Shown here: piece after piece, positions 1-6,061 of the stretch
How positions within the stretch are numbered: the first letter of the stretch is position 1
Layout of the letters: every line of letters starts with the position of its first letter
Assembly (NCBI GenBank): GCA_016793525.1
Contig: JAEUJT010000325.1
Location: forward strand, 1 to 6,294
Direction: 5' to 3'
Length of the DNA: 6,294 nt
Source: Archangium sp.
Lineage (GTDB): Bacteria; Myxococcota; Myxococcia; Myxococcales; Myxococcaceae
Notes under the pieces: model-generated
What the model was told of the DNA's origin: nothing
Database searches by the model: none
What the model saw: the letters and a program-made list of their open reading frames with translations, nothing else
Translations under genes and position numbers: made by a program

Positions 1-775
1 CCGATTCCTTGTCGGCGACCGGGTGGGGCGCGGAGTCGGTGCCGAGAAAGAACTTCGGGCTCCCCGACGTCGCGGCTCGGCGGAGCGCGAGGCGGTGCGA
101 CTCCCGCTTGGCCACCGGCAGGCAGTACGCGTGGGGGCGCAGGCCGCCGTCGAACATCGCGGTGCGGTTGAGCACCAGGTGGTGGGGGGTGATGGTGGCG
201 GCCACCGTGGCCCCGGCGGACTCGACGAAGGCCACGCCTTCTGAGGTGGTGACGTGTTCGAGCACCACCTTCAGCGCGGAGAAGCGGCGCACGAGGGGCC
301 CCAGCGTGCGCTCGAGGAAGACGGCCTCGCGGTCGAAGACGTCGATGTCGGCGCCGGTGGCCTCGCCGTGAACGAGGAGCGGCAACCCGAGGCGCTCCAT
401 GCGCTCGAGCACCGCACCCAGCGCGGCGATGTCGGTGACGCCGGCGGCCGAGTTGGTGGTGGCGTGTGCGGGGTACAGCTTGCATGCGGTGAAGACGCCC
501 TCGGCATGGCCACGCTCGAGCTCATCGGGCGACGTGCCGTCGGTGAGGTACGCGGTCATCAGGGGGGTGAAGTCGAGCCCTTCTGGGAGCGCGGAGAGAA
601 TCCGCGTTCGGTATTCGCGCGCGGCGGCCACCGTCGTCACCGGCGGTTTCAAGTTGGGCATCACGATGGCCCGTCGAAAGGTGCGCGCGGTGAAGGGCAG
701 CACGCCCTTCAGCATCGCGCCGTCGCGCAGGTGAACGTGCCAGTCGTCGGGGCGGCGGAGCGTCAGCATCGTCAT
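1..775 (-). CDS. pyrC: Dihydroorotase, PyrC (class II) type, N-terminal part; runs off the left edge
   Basis: Dihydroorotase interconverts N-carbamoyl-aspartate and dihydroorotate, the third step of de novo pyrimidine synthesis, in the cytoplasm. The minus strand is open from ATG at 775 to the window edge, giving 258 residues; E. coli PyrC has about 348, so roughly the last 90 are outside the window. The metal and active-site residues of the amidohydrolase (TIM-barrel) fold are visible and match E. coli spacing with an offset of 3: H13 and H15 in DWHVHLRDG, the lysine to be carboxylated K99 in [14 protein letters not shown]136 in LLVHGE, H174 in [10 protein letters not shown], and the catalytic aspartate D247 in [10 protein letters not shown]. 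All are intact, so the enzyme should be active. The start fits the family N-terminus; a second in-frame ATG lies two codons downstream. No Shine-Dalgarno sequence precedes it. It is divergent from tsaB and not part of the plus-strand operon. Confidence 0.96.
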   Translation of the reverse strand, partial: MTMLTLRRPDDWHVHLRDGAMLKGVLPFTARTFRRAIVMPNLKPPVTTVAAAREYRTRILSALPEGLDFTPLMTAYLTDGTSPDELERGHAEGVFTACKLYPAHATTNSAAGVTDIAALGAVLERMERLGLPLLVHGEATGADIDVFDREAVFLERTLGPLVRRFSALKVVLEHVTTSEGVAFVESAGATVAATITPHHLVLNRTAMFDGGLRPHAYCLPVAKRESHRLALRRAATSGSPKFFLGTDSAPHPVADKES

Positions 776-887
776 CGCGCGCGCCAGTGTACGCAATGAA
801 GGTGCTGCCTTTCGGCTCTTTACGCCGGGGTCAGCCCCTGAGCCGCTGATCACCCGCTCCGCCAAATAGCTGGTACACGCTGGCGCG
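776..887. promoter_or_regulatory. Divergent pyrC / tsaB intergenic region, presumed promoters for both
   Basis: This 112-bp gap separates two divergent genes and must hold, or lie close to, promoters for pyrC (leftward) and the tsaB operon (rightward). Neither start codon has a recognisable Shine-Dalgarno sequence. Each is preceded by a GTACAC element: TACACT on the minus strand at 792-787, 11 nt before the pyrC ATG, and TACACG at 874-879, 8 nt before the tsaB ATG. As -10-like boxes (4 of 6 and 3 of 6 matches to TATAAT) they would start transcription at or within a few bases of the ATG, which would fit leaderless mRNAs. I found no convincing -35 box at 16-18 bp spacing for either, so the promoter assignment is an inference. 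A weak GGGG/CCCC hairpin near 837-848 is too short to call. Confidence 0.4.
780..887. repeat. Imperfect inverted repeat at the two ends of the divergent intergenic region
   Basis: The minus strand at 792-780 reads GTACACTGGCGCG, and the plus strand at 873-887 reads GTACACGCTGGCGCG. They are the same sequence apart from a 2-bp GC insertion in the right arm. The right arm abuts the tsaB ATG, and the left arm ends 4 nt before the pyrC ATG. The two starts therefore carry mirrored upstream sequences. This could be a binding site shared by both promoters, a pair of similar core promoters, or coincidence in GC-rich sequence. Confidence 0.4.
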
Positions 888-1607
888 ATGGTGCTGGCGC
901 TCGATTCCTCGTGCTTGACGCTGTCGCTCGCGTTGCTGCGCGGCGCCGACGTGGTGGGCGAGCGCCTGGTTGGGCCTCCCATCAAGCAGAGCGAGGCGCT
1001 GCCCGGTGTCATCGGTGAGCTGCTGGCGCAGCACGGCACGTCGCTGCCTGAGCTCGACGGCTTTGTTGTCGGCGTGGGCCCGGGCTCCTTCACTGGGCTG
1101 CGCATCGGCGTGGCGACGGTGAAGGGGCTGGCGTACGCGCTGCGCAAGCCGGCGATCGGCGTGTCGTCGCTGGCGGCGATGGCCATGTCGCTCCCGGTGG
1201 GAGCGCGCGCGTGGGCCATCGCCACCGTGCGGCGCGGCGACGTGTACCTGGGGAAATACCGACGAACGGGGGCGGGTGTGACCGCCGAGGCACCGGAGTC
1301 CTCGTGCACGGTGGCCGAGCTGATCGACGCCCTCCGGGCTGCTCCCGACGCGCAGGTGTGTGGGCCGGCCGTCGCCGATATTCGCGAGGCGCTGCGTTCT
1401 GCCGGCATCTCCGACGCGCAGGTGGTCGAGCTGCTGGTGCCGTCGGCGGTGAACCTGGCGCGCCTCGCGCCGCCCCTCCCTGAGTACACGCCGGAGTCGC
1501 TCTTCGCTCTGGAGCCGAACTACCTGCGTGGCTCCGGCGCCGAAGAGAACGCGAAGTTCCCACCCCTCGCCGGAGTGCCAGCGGTGGCCCGGCTGAAAGA
1601 CGAATGA
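888..1607 (+). CDS. tsaB: tRNA threonylcarbamoyladenosine (t6A37) biosynthesis protein TsaB
   Basis: TsaB (YeaZ) is the non-catalytic partner of TsaD. Together with TsaE they transfer the threonylcarbamoyl group made by TsaC onto A37 of ANN-decoding tRNAs in the cytoplasm. The protein has 239 residues (E. coli TsaB 231) and the actin-like fold signatures: an N-terminal strand with LALDSS at 3-8, QSE at 34-36 where many relatives have HSE or HAE, the hallmark [13 protein letters not shown] at 62-74, VRRGDVY at 114-120 where many have DARRGEVY, and a C-terminal LEPNYLRG at 208-215. The ATG at 888 gives the usual family N-terminus. It lacks a Shine-Dalgarno sequence and may be translated from a leaderless transcript. 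It opens the plus-strand operon and its stop lies 1 nt before the next ATG. The usual neighbours tsaD, tsaE and rimI are not in this window. Confidence 0.95.
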   Translation: MVLALDSSCLTLSLALLRGADVVGERLVGPPIKQSEALPGVIGELLAQHGTSLPELDGFVVGVGPGSFTGLRIGVATVKGLAYALRKPAIGVSSLAAMAMSLPVGARAWAIATVRRGDVYLGKYRRTGAGVTAEAPESSCTVAELIDALRAAPDAQVCGPAVADIREALRSAGISDAQVVELLVPSAVNLARLAPPLPEYTPESLFALEPNYLRGSGAEENAKFPPLAGVPAVARLKDE

Positions 1608-1608
1608 C

Positions 1609-2622
1609 ATGGCAGACATGCGCATCGCAGTGATCGGAGCCACCGGCGTGGTGGGGCAGCAGGTGCTGGCGCTGCTGGCCCAACGCGACGACATCGACGG
1701 CGAGCAGCTGCGGCTGGTGGCGACCGAGGCGTCTGCCGGAGCCGAGGTCGACTTCGGCGAAGACGTACTGCCCGTCGAGGCCATCGGGCCCCGCACGTTC
1801 CAGGGCGTACACGCCGCGATTCTGGCGGTGCCTCCGTCGGCAGCGCGAACATTGGCCTCGCAGGCCCAACAGTCGGGCGCGTGGGCCGTCGACTGCTCGG
1901 GCGCGTTTCGTGTCGACACCACCGTGCCGCTCGTCTCTCCGGGGCTCAACGACACCGTGTTGGACCGGCCCTTCGCGGGGCGGGTGGTGTCGCTCGCCGC
2001 GCCGGTGACGCAGGGCCTGGCCGAGGTGCTTGAGCCGTTGCGCGTGCAGTACGGGTTGGTGCTGGCCGACGCCACGGTGCTCCTGGGCGCCGCCACGCTG
2101 GGCCGCGCGGGGGTCGAGCGCTTCTCCCGGCAGACCGCCGAGCTGCTCAACGGCAAGGAGCCCGACATCGAGATTTTCCCGCACCGGCTTGGGTTCAACC
2201 TCATTCCCGCGGTGGGTGACTTCGACGACCGGGGCCGTTCTCAGGCGGAGCGCACCTTGTTGGTCGAGGCGGCGCGGTTGTGGGAGGGCACGGCGATGCC
2301 CGCGCTGACCGCGACCGCGCTCTTCGTGCCGACGTACCACGCGGCGATGGTGGTGATCTCTGCGCACCTGAAGCGGCCGCTCGACGTGGAGACGCTGCGC
2401 GCGGTGCTGAAGGCCCAGGCGGGGCTCAAGGTGATCGACGACCCGGGCTCGAACGTCTACCCGATGCCGATGCTGAACACCGACGACCCGGCGGTGCACG
2501 TGGGGCGGATCCGCGCGTTCGGCGAACACGTGCAGCTCGTCTTCACCGTCGACCCGGTGGTGCGCATGGCCGACGCGGCGATCGACGTGGCGCTCGAGCT
2601 CGCCGCGCGCTCGGTGGAGTAG
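1609..2622 (+). CDS. USG-1-like aspartate-semialdehyde dehydrogenase homologue lacking the catalytic cysteine
   Basis: This 337-residue protein has the fold of aspartate-semialdehyde dehydrogenase (Asd), the NADP enzyme that reduces aspartyl phosphate on the route to lysine, methionine, threonine and diaminopimelate. Visible are the Rossmann motif GATGVVGQQ at 10-18, a VDCSGAFR segment at 94-101, and FVPTYHAAM at 239-247, where H244 may correspond to the active-site histidine. Active Asd carries PNCST with the nucleophilic cysteine after the second strand block; here the segment is LAAPVTQGLAEVL (129-141), with no cysteine (ungapped, T134 takes its place). The Arg of the usual RVP motif is also absent (LFVP). 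E. coli USG-1, an Asd paralogue, likewise lacks the cysteine (PDSLTSQ). I therefore expect no dehydrogenase activity; the true function is unknown. ATG 1609 sits 1 nt after tsaB; ATG 1618 is an alternative start. It shares its reading frame with the two genes downstream. Confidence 0.85.
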   Translation: MADMRIAVIGATGVVGQQVLALLAQRDDIDGEQLRLVATEASAGAEVDFGEDVLPVEAIGPRTFQGVHAAILAVPPSAARTLASQAQQSGAWAVDCSGAFRVDTTVPLVSPGLNDTVLDRPFAGRVVSLAAPVTQGLAEVLEPLRVQYGLVLADATVLLGAATLGRAGVERFSRQTAELLNGKEPDIEIFPHRLGFNLIPAVGDFDDRGRSQAERTLLVEAARLWEGTAMPALTATALFVPTYHAAMVVISAHLKRPLDVETLRAVLKAQAGLKVIDDPGSNVYPMPMLNTDDPAVHVGRIRAFGEHVQLVFTVDPVVRMADAAIDVALELAARSVE

Positions 2623-2631
2623 AAGCGGCGC

Positions 2632-3903
2632 ATGCGCTGGCTGTACGTGCTGGTGACATGGGTCGGCTTCGCGGTGGCGGTGCCGGTGCTGAGCTTGTTT
2701 CGCAAGACGCGCGACGGCGTGTGGCAGCGCTTCGGGTTCTACGAGCCGGGTGTGGTGCCGACCGGGCCGGGGCCGCGCATCTGGCTGCACGGCGCATCGG
2801 CGGGCGACCTGTTGGCGCTGTCGCCGATGATCGACCGGCTCCGCACCCGCTACCCTGAAGCCAAGATCATTCTGTCGACCATCACCAACACCGGGGTGTT
2901 GATGGCGCGGGAGCGGCTGGCCTCGCGCATCGACGCGGTGGTGTACGCGCCGTGGGACCTGTGGGGCGCGACGCGGCGGGCGGTGCGCGCCATTTCGCCC
3001 GACGTGCTGGTGCTCGAATACGCCGAGATCTGGCCCAACCTGATTCGCGCGGCGAAGCGCCACGGCGCGAAGGTGGCGCTCACCAACGGCCGCTTCTCGG
3101 CTGAAAACGTGCCGCGCTACCGGCTGCTCTTCGCGCTCATCGGCAACCCGCTGCGCGACATCGACCTGTTCTTGATGCGCGAGGCGGAGGAGGCGGAGCG
3201 GGCGCTCGAGCTCGGCGCGCCCGAGGGGCGGGTGCACGTCACGGGCAACACCAAGTTCGACGCGCTCGTCCCCGAGGCGCCGGCGGAGGAAGACGAGGCG
3301 CTGCGCGCGGCGATGGGGCTCCCGCGCGACGCGAAGGTGTGGATCTGGGGCAGCACCCACGAAGGCGAAGAGGAGCTGCTGCTCGGCGTGTACCGAACGC
3401 TGCGCACCATCGCGCCGACGCTGCGGGTGGTCATCGCGCCGCGGTACATCGATCGCGCCGTTCGGGTGCGCACACTGGTGGAGACCGCTGGGTGGCCGGT
3501 GGCGCTCCGCTCGCAGGGCAATGCGCAGGGCGCGCCGGTGGTGGTGCTCGACACCATCGGCGAGCTCGCGCGGGCGTACCGGCTGGCCACCATCGTCTTC
3601 GTCGGCGGCTCCTTCACCACCCGCGGCGGGCAAAACATTCTCGAGCCCGCGGCGCAGGGGAAGCCGGTGCTGTTCGGCCCGCACATGCACAACTTTCGCG
3701 ACTCGGTGCAGGTGCTGGTGGGCCGCGGCGCGATTCAGGTGAACGACGTGGCGCACCTGACCACGGTGATGCGCGAGCTGCTGACTCGGCCCGCCGACAT
3801 CGTCGAGCTGGGCGACATGGCGAAGGAGCAGATCCGTGAGATCTCCGGCGCGAGCGACCGCAACGTCGACGCCTTGGCTCGGCTCATCGAAGGGCGGAAG
3901 TGA
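2632..3903 (+). CDS. waaA: 3-deoxy-D-manno-octulosonic acid (Kdo) transferase WaaA/KdtA
   Basis: WaaA transfers Kdo from CMP-Kdo to lipid IVA at the cytoplasmic face of the inner membrane (GT30 family, GT-B fold). It has 423 residues against 425 in E. coli. An N-terminal hydrophobic anchor spans about 3-22 (WLYVLVTWVGFAVAVPVL), followed by RKTRDGVWQRFGFY. Family motifs are WLHGASAGDL (51-60), IWPNLI (133-138), GNTKFD (205-210), STHEGEEELL (241-250), APRYIDR (269-275), LDTIGEL (306-312), and the C-terminal donor-site block FVGGSFTTRGGQNILEPAAQ (323-342) with GKPVLFGPH. Deviations: E. coli has SVGET where this has SAGDL, so the Glu proposed as general base is D59; ETELWPN is EYAEIWPN, so one of two glutamates is Y130; PRHPER is PRYIDR. 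Otherwise the gene looks intact. It follows the previous gene by 9 nt, with GGAG at 2616-2619 as a distant ribosome site, and is 3 nt from the next gene. Confidence 0.95.
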   Translation: MRWLYVLVTWVGFAVAVPVLSLFRKTRDGVWQRFGFYEPGVVPTGPGPRIWLHGASAGDLLALSPMIDRLRTRYPEAKIILSTITNTGVLMARERLASRIDAVVYAPWDLWGATRRAVRAISPDVLVLEYAEIWPNLIRAAKRHGAKVALTNGRFSAENVPRYRLLFALIGNPLRDIDLFLMREAEEAERALELGAPEGRVHVTGNTKFDALVPEAPAEEDEALRAAMGLPRDAKVWIWGSTHEGEEELLLGVYRTLRTIAPTLRVVIAPRYIDRAVRVRTLVETAGWPVALRSQGNAQGAPVVVLDTIGELARAYRLATIVFVGGSFTTRGGQNILEPAAQGKPVLFGPHMHNFRDSVQVLVGRGAIQVNDVAHLTTVMRELLTRPADIVELGDMAKEQIREISGASDRNVDALARLIEGRK

Positions 3904-3906
3904 CGC

Positions 3907-4890
3907 ATGCACATCGTGCACCTGCTCGCCTCGCCGTACTTCTCCGGGCCCGCCGAGGTGGTGGTGCAGCTGGCGTTGGCGCAGCGCGGGCTCGGGCACG
4001 ACGTCGAGGTGGTGTGCGACACGTTGCGCGTTTCGTCGTCGGCCGAAGAACTGCTCGTGCCGAAGCTCGAGGCCTCGCGGCTCACCTCCCGTGCGCCGCT
4101 GACGCTGTCGGTGAAGTCGTCGCTGGCGCAGCTGTGGCGAGACGTGCGTGCGCTGCGGGGGCTCACGGCCGACGTGGTGCACAGCCACTTCAGCCACGAT
4201 CACCTCTTGGCGCGGCTTGCGGGGAGGCGGCCACTGGTGCGCTCCATTCATGCGCCGCGTTCGTTGCGGTGGGGCATGCCGCGCGCCGACGGGTGGACGG
4301 TGCCGTACGCCGGTTTGGCTCCACGCCTCACTGGACGAGACGTGGTGGTGCTGCCGCCGCTCATCGCCTCGCACTTTCGCCCCCGGGAGGGCGCTCGCGG
4401 TCAACGCATTGCCATGGTCAGCACCTTTCAGCCGTCGCGGCGGCACGCGCTGGGGTTGCAGGCCTTCGCGCGGGTGCGTGCCATGCACCCAGGCGCCACG
4501 TTGGAGTTGATGGGTGACGGAGCGCTCGCCGCCGAGCTGCAGACGTTGGCCCGGCCGCTCGGGAGCGCGGTGACGTTCCACGGGTACCTCGCAGGAGAGG
4601 CCTACGCCGCGGCGCTGCGCGACATCGATGAGGTGTGGGTGCTGGGGCTCGGCAATGACTTCGGTGGCCGTGCGGCGCTCGAGGCGCGGGCCAGCGGTGT
4701 TCGGGTGGTGGCGGTCGACGAGGGCGCCCTTGCTTCGTGGGCCGACGCGGTGGTGCCTCCGGAGCCCGAGGCCATCGCGGCGGTGGCGCTCACCGGTGAG
4801 CGGCGCGACGTGCAGCTCCCGTCGAGTGAGGCCACGGTGGCGCAGGTGCTCGAACTCTACGAGCGTGCACGAGTGAGGGCACAGTCGTGA
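3907..4890 (+). CDS. Glycosyltransferase, GT-B fold, GT4-like (probable LPS core transferase)
   Basis: This 327-residue protein looks like a short family 4 glycosyltransferase that adds a sugar from a nucleotide donor. The N-terminal domain opens with MHIVHLLASPYFSGPAEVVV, equivalent to the usual strand plus GGxE-type loop, and continues with ADVVHSHFSHDHLLARL (88-104) and SIHAPR (113-118). The C-terminal donor domain begins near RIAMVSTFQPSRR (167-179), followed by LELMGDGALAAEL (199-211), VTFHGYL (222-228) and GNDFGGRAALEARASGVRVV (249-268). In that last block the usual E-x7-E pair is D251-x7-E259. There is no signal peptide or membrane segment. The start has GGAAG at 3896-3900, 6 nt before ATG, inside the end of waaA. 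Lying between waaA and lpxK it may extend the LPS inner core; the donor and acceptor cannot be read from sequence. Its stop overlaps the next start as GTGA. Confidence 0.85.
   Translation: MHIVHLLASPYFSGPAEVVVQLALAQRGLGHDVEVVCDTLRVSSSAEELLVPKLEASRLTSRAPLTLSVKSSLAQLWRDVRALRGLTADVVHSHFSHDHLLARLAGRRPLVRSIHAPRSLRWGMPRADGWTVPYAGLAPRLTGRDVVVLPPLIASHFRPREGARGQRIAMVSTFQPSRRHALGLQAFARVRAMHPGATLELMGDGALAAELQTLARPLGSAVTFHGYLAGEAYAAALRDIDEVWVLGLGNDFGGRAALEARASGVRVVAVDEGALASWADAVVPPEPEAIAAVALTGERRDVQLPSSEATVAQVLELYERARVRAQS
4875..4879 (+). promoter_or_regulatory. Shine-Dalgarno site of the 66-codon gene
   Basis: GAGGG lies 7 nt before the GTG at 4887, inside the last codons of the glycosyltransferase gene. 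The good match and spacing support the GTG as a true start and hence the reality of the small gene. Confidence 0.55.
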
Positions 4891-5087
4891 GGCCCCGAGC
4901 AGAGCGACTGTGGGTCGTGGCGCGCGATGAGCGGGCGCGTGCGTGCAGACGTGTGACGTTTGGAGTCGAGCGGCCGTCGTTCGAGCTGACGCGTGATGAG
5001 AACGCTCGCGGTCACACACGCGTGATGCGCCGAGGTGAGCAGTCGTTGCCGGTGCTGGCCCTCCACGAGCGCGGAGCTCGCCTGTGA
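4887..5087 (+). CDS. Small hypothetical protein (66 aa) with an imperfect 23-residue internal repeat
   Basis: I do not recognise this protein. It fills the space between the glycosyltransferase and lpxK exactly: its GTG start overlaps the upstream stop by 4 nt (GTGA), and its stop overlaps the lpxK GTG start the same way. GAGGG sits 7 nt upstream of the start. These features argue for a translated, coupled gene. The product is basic (many Arg), has one Cys (C20), no signal peptide and no membrane segment. RDExAR...RV occurs at 13-23 and again at 36-46 (7 of 11 identical, exactly 23 residues apart); a third partial copy may include E61, since E15, E38 and E61 share the same spacing. The pattern could form repeated beta hairpins. 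Third-position G/C is about 73%, apparently lower than in waaA, so the gene may be fast-evolving, or this may be a non-coding spacer open by chance. Confidence 0.55.
   Translation: MRPRAERLWVVARDERARACRRVTFGVERPSFELTRDENARGHTRVMRRGEQSLPVLALHERGARL
4923..5024 (+). repeat. Imperfect direct repeat inside the 66-codon gene (period 69 nt)
   Basis: Bases 4923-4955 and 4992-5024 match at about 21 of 33 positions, including CG(C/T)GATGAG at the left end of each copy and CG(T/C)GTG at the right. The offset is 69 nt, a whole number of codons, so the encoded residues also repeat. It may be an old tandem duplication or a repeated structural unit. The match is modest and chance is not excluded. Confidence 0.35.
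5073..5076 (+). promoter_or_regulatory. Shine-Dalgarno site of lpxK
   Basis: GGAG lies 7 nt before the GTG at 5084, within the end of the preceding small gene. It supports GTG 5084 as the lpxK start and suits reinitiation or coupled translation across the 4-nt overlap. Confidence 0.6.
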
Positions 5088-6058
5088 CCTGGGAGGCGCT
5101 CTGGGCCGGCCGCTCGTTGGCGTCGTCGGCGTTGCTGCCGCTGTCGTGGGTGTACGGGCTGGGGCTGCGGCTGCGGCCTCCGGTCATTCCGGAGCGCGTC
5201 GAAGGCCTGCAGGTGGTGTCGGTGGGCAACCTCGTGGTCGGCGGTGCGGGCAAGACGCCCGTCGTGGCGCTGCTCGCATCGTGGGCGCTCCAGGCAGGTC
5301 GGTCGGTGGCGGTGCTCTCGCGTGGCTACGGCCGGCGGTCGGCGTCTCCCGTGTATTGGGCTGGCGGCGCGCTGCCCGCGGTGGAGGAGGTCGGTGACGA
5401 ACCGCGCTGGTTCGCGAGGCGGCTCCCCGGAGTGCACCTTTTCGTCGGCGCCGATCGCGTGGCCGCGGCGCAGCGCGCGAGGGCGCTCGGCTGCACGGTG
5501 GCGTTGCTCGACGACGGGTTTCAGCACCGGCGGCTCCACCGCGACGTCGACGTGCTCATCGACGTGGGCGTAGGCAATGGGCGCTTGCTCCCAGCTGGGC
5601 CGCTGCGTGAGCCGGTGTCTGCGGCAACGCGTGCGTCGGTGCTCTGGGCGCGAGATGGAGCGAAGGCGCTCTCCGCTCCGCACGCGCTGCGGGTCGAGGC
5701 GAACCATTCGCTCGATGGGATGACGGGGCCTTCAGGTGAGCGGGTTGCGGAGCTTCGTGGCCAACGTGTGGTGGTGCTCGCGGGGCTGGCGCGGCCGTCG
5801 ACGGTGGTCACGGGGCTCGAGACCGCTGGTGCCGAGGTGGTGGGCCAACACCTGTACGCGGATCATCATTCGTTCACCTCCACCGAGCTTGCTGCCGCGC
5901 TGGCCGACGCCGAATCGAAACAGGCACGCGTGGTGACCACGGAGAAAGACGCGGAGCGACTCCCCGAGGGTGCACACGTGTGGGTGTTGCATCAGCGGCT
6001 CAAGCTGTCGGCGACCGATGAAGCGGCGCTGCGCGCGCGCCTCGGGTGGACTCGCTGA
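5084..6058 (+). CDS. lpxK: Tetraacyldisaccharide 4'-kinase LpxK
   Basis: LpxK is the inner-membrane kinase that uses ATP to phosphorylate the 4' position of the tetra-acylated disaccharide 1-phosphate, giving lipid IVA, the acceptor used by WaaA. The 324 residues match the family in length and order. An N-terminal amphipathic/membrane segment (LWAGRSLASSALLPLSWVYG, 6-25) is followed by the P-loop in SVGNLVVGGAGKTPVV (46-61; K57, T58), LSRGYGRR (78-85), GADRVAAA (122-129), the LDDGFQHRRLHRDVDV block (142-157), LLPAGPLREP (168-177), an ADHHSFT motif (259-265) and TTEKDAERLP (285-294). All expected motifs are present, so it should be active. The GTG start gives the typical family N-terminus (W, GRS, LLPLSWVYG) and has GGAG 7 nt upstream. 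It is the last gene of the plus-strand run; its stop is 3 nt from the stop of a convergent gene, and I see no hairpin terminator between them. Confidence 0.96.
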   Translation: MTWEALWAGRSLASSALLPLSWVYGLGLRLRPPVIPERVEGLQVVSVGNLVVGGAGKTPVVALLASWALQAGRSVAVLSRGYGRRSASPVYWAGGALPAVEEVGDEPRWFARRLPGVHLFVGADRVAAAQRARALGCTVALLDDGFQHRRLHRDVDVLIDVGVGNGRLLPAGPLREPVSAATRASVLWARDGAKALSAPHALRVEANHSLDGMTGPSGERVAELRGQRVVVLAGLARPSTVVTGLETAGAEVVGQHLYADHHSFTSTELAAALADAESKQARVVTTEKDAERLPEGAHVWVLHQRLKLSATDEAALRARLGWTR

Positions 6059-6061
6059 CGC

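Noticed and set aside
254..799. A 181-codon plus-strand open frame opposite pyrC
   Set aside because: It is the antisense shadow of an intact, conserved dihydroorotase, low in complexity with no recognisable motif.
837..848. GGGG-TCAG-CCCC hairpin in the divergent intergenic region as a terminator or attenuator
   Set aside because: The stem is only 4 bp, there is no U-tract, and such matches are common at this base composition.
831..2204. A 457-codon minus-strand open frame across tsaB and the dehydrogenase homologue
   Set aside because: Ser/Arg/Thr-rich antisense translation of two clearly conserved genes; a GC-rich artefact.
2620..2631. In-frame TAG read-through from the dehydrogenase homologue into waaA
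   Set aside because: The two genes do share a frame with only three sense codons between, but waaA has its own ATG and membrane anchor, and nothing indicates read-through.
4857..5066. A 69-codon minus-strand open frame opposite the 66-codon gene
   Set aside because: It lacks the start/stop overlaps and ribosome site that support the plus-strand frame, and shows no motif.
1090..5253. A 1387-codon open frame on the minus strand spanning five plus-strand genes
   Set aside because: The dehydrogenase homologue, waaA and the glycosyltransferase share one frame (all start at positions equal to 1 mod 3), and this antisense frame is codon-aligned with them. It stays open because TTA, CTA and TCA codons are absent there. 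The translation is Arg/His-rich with no domain.
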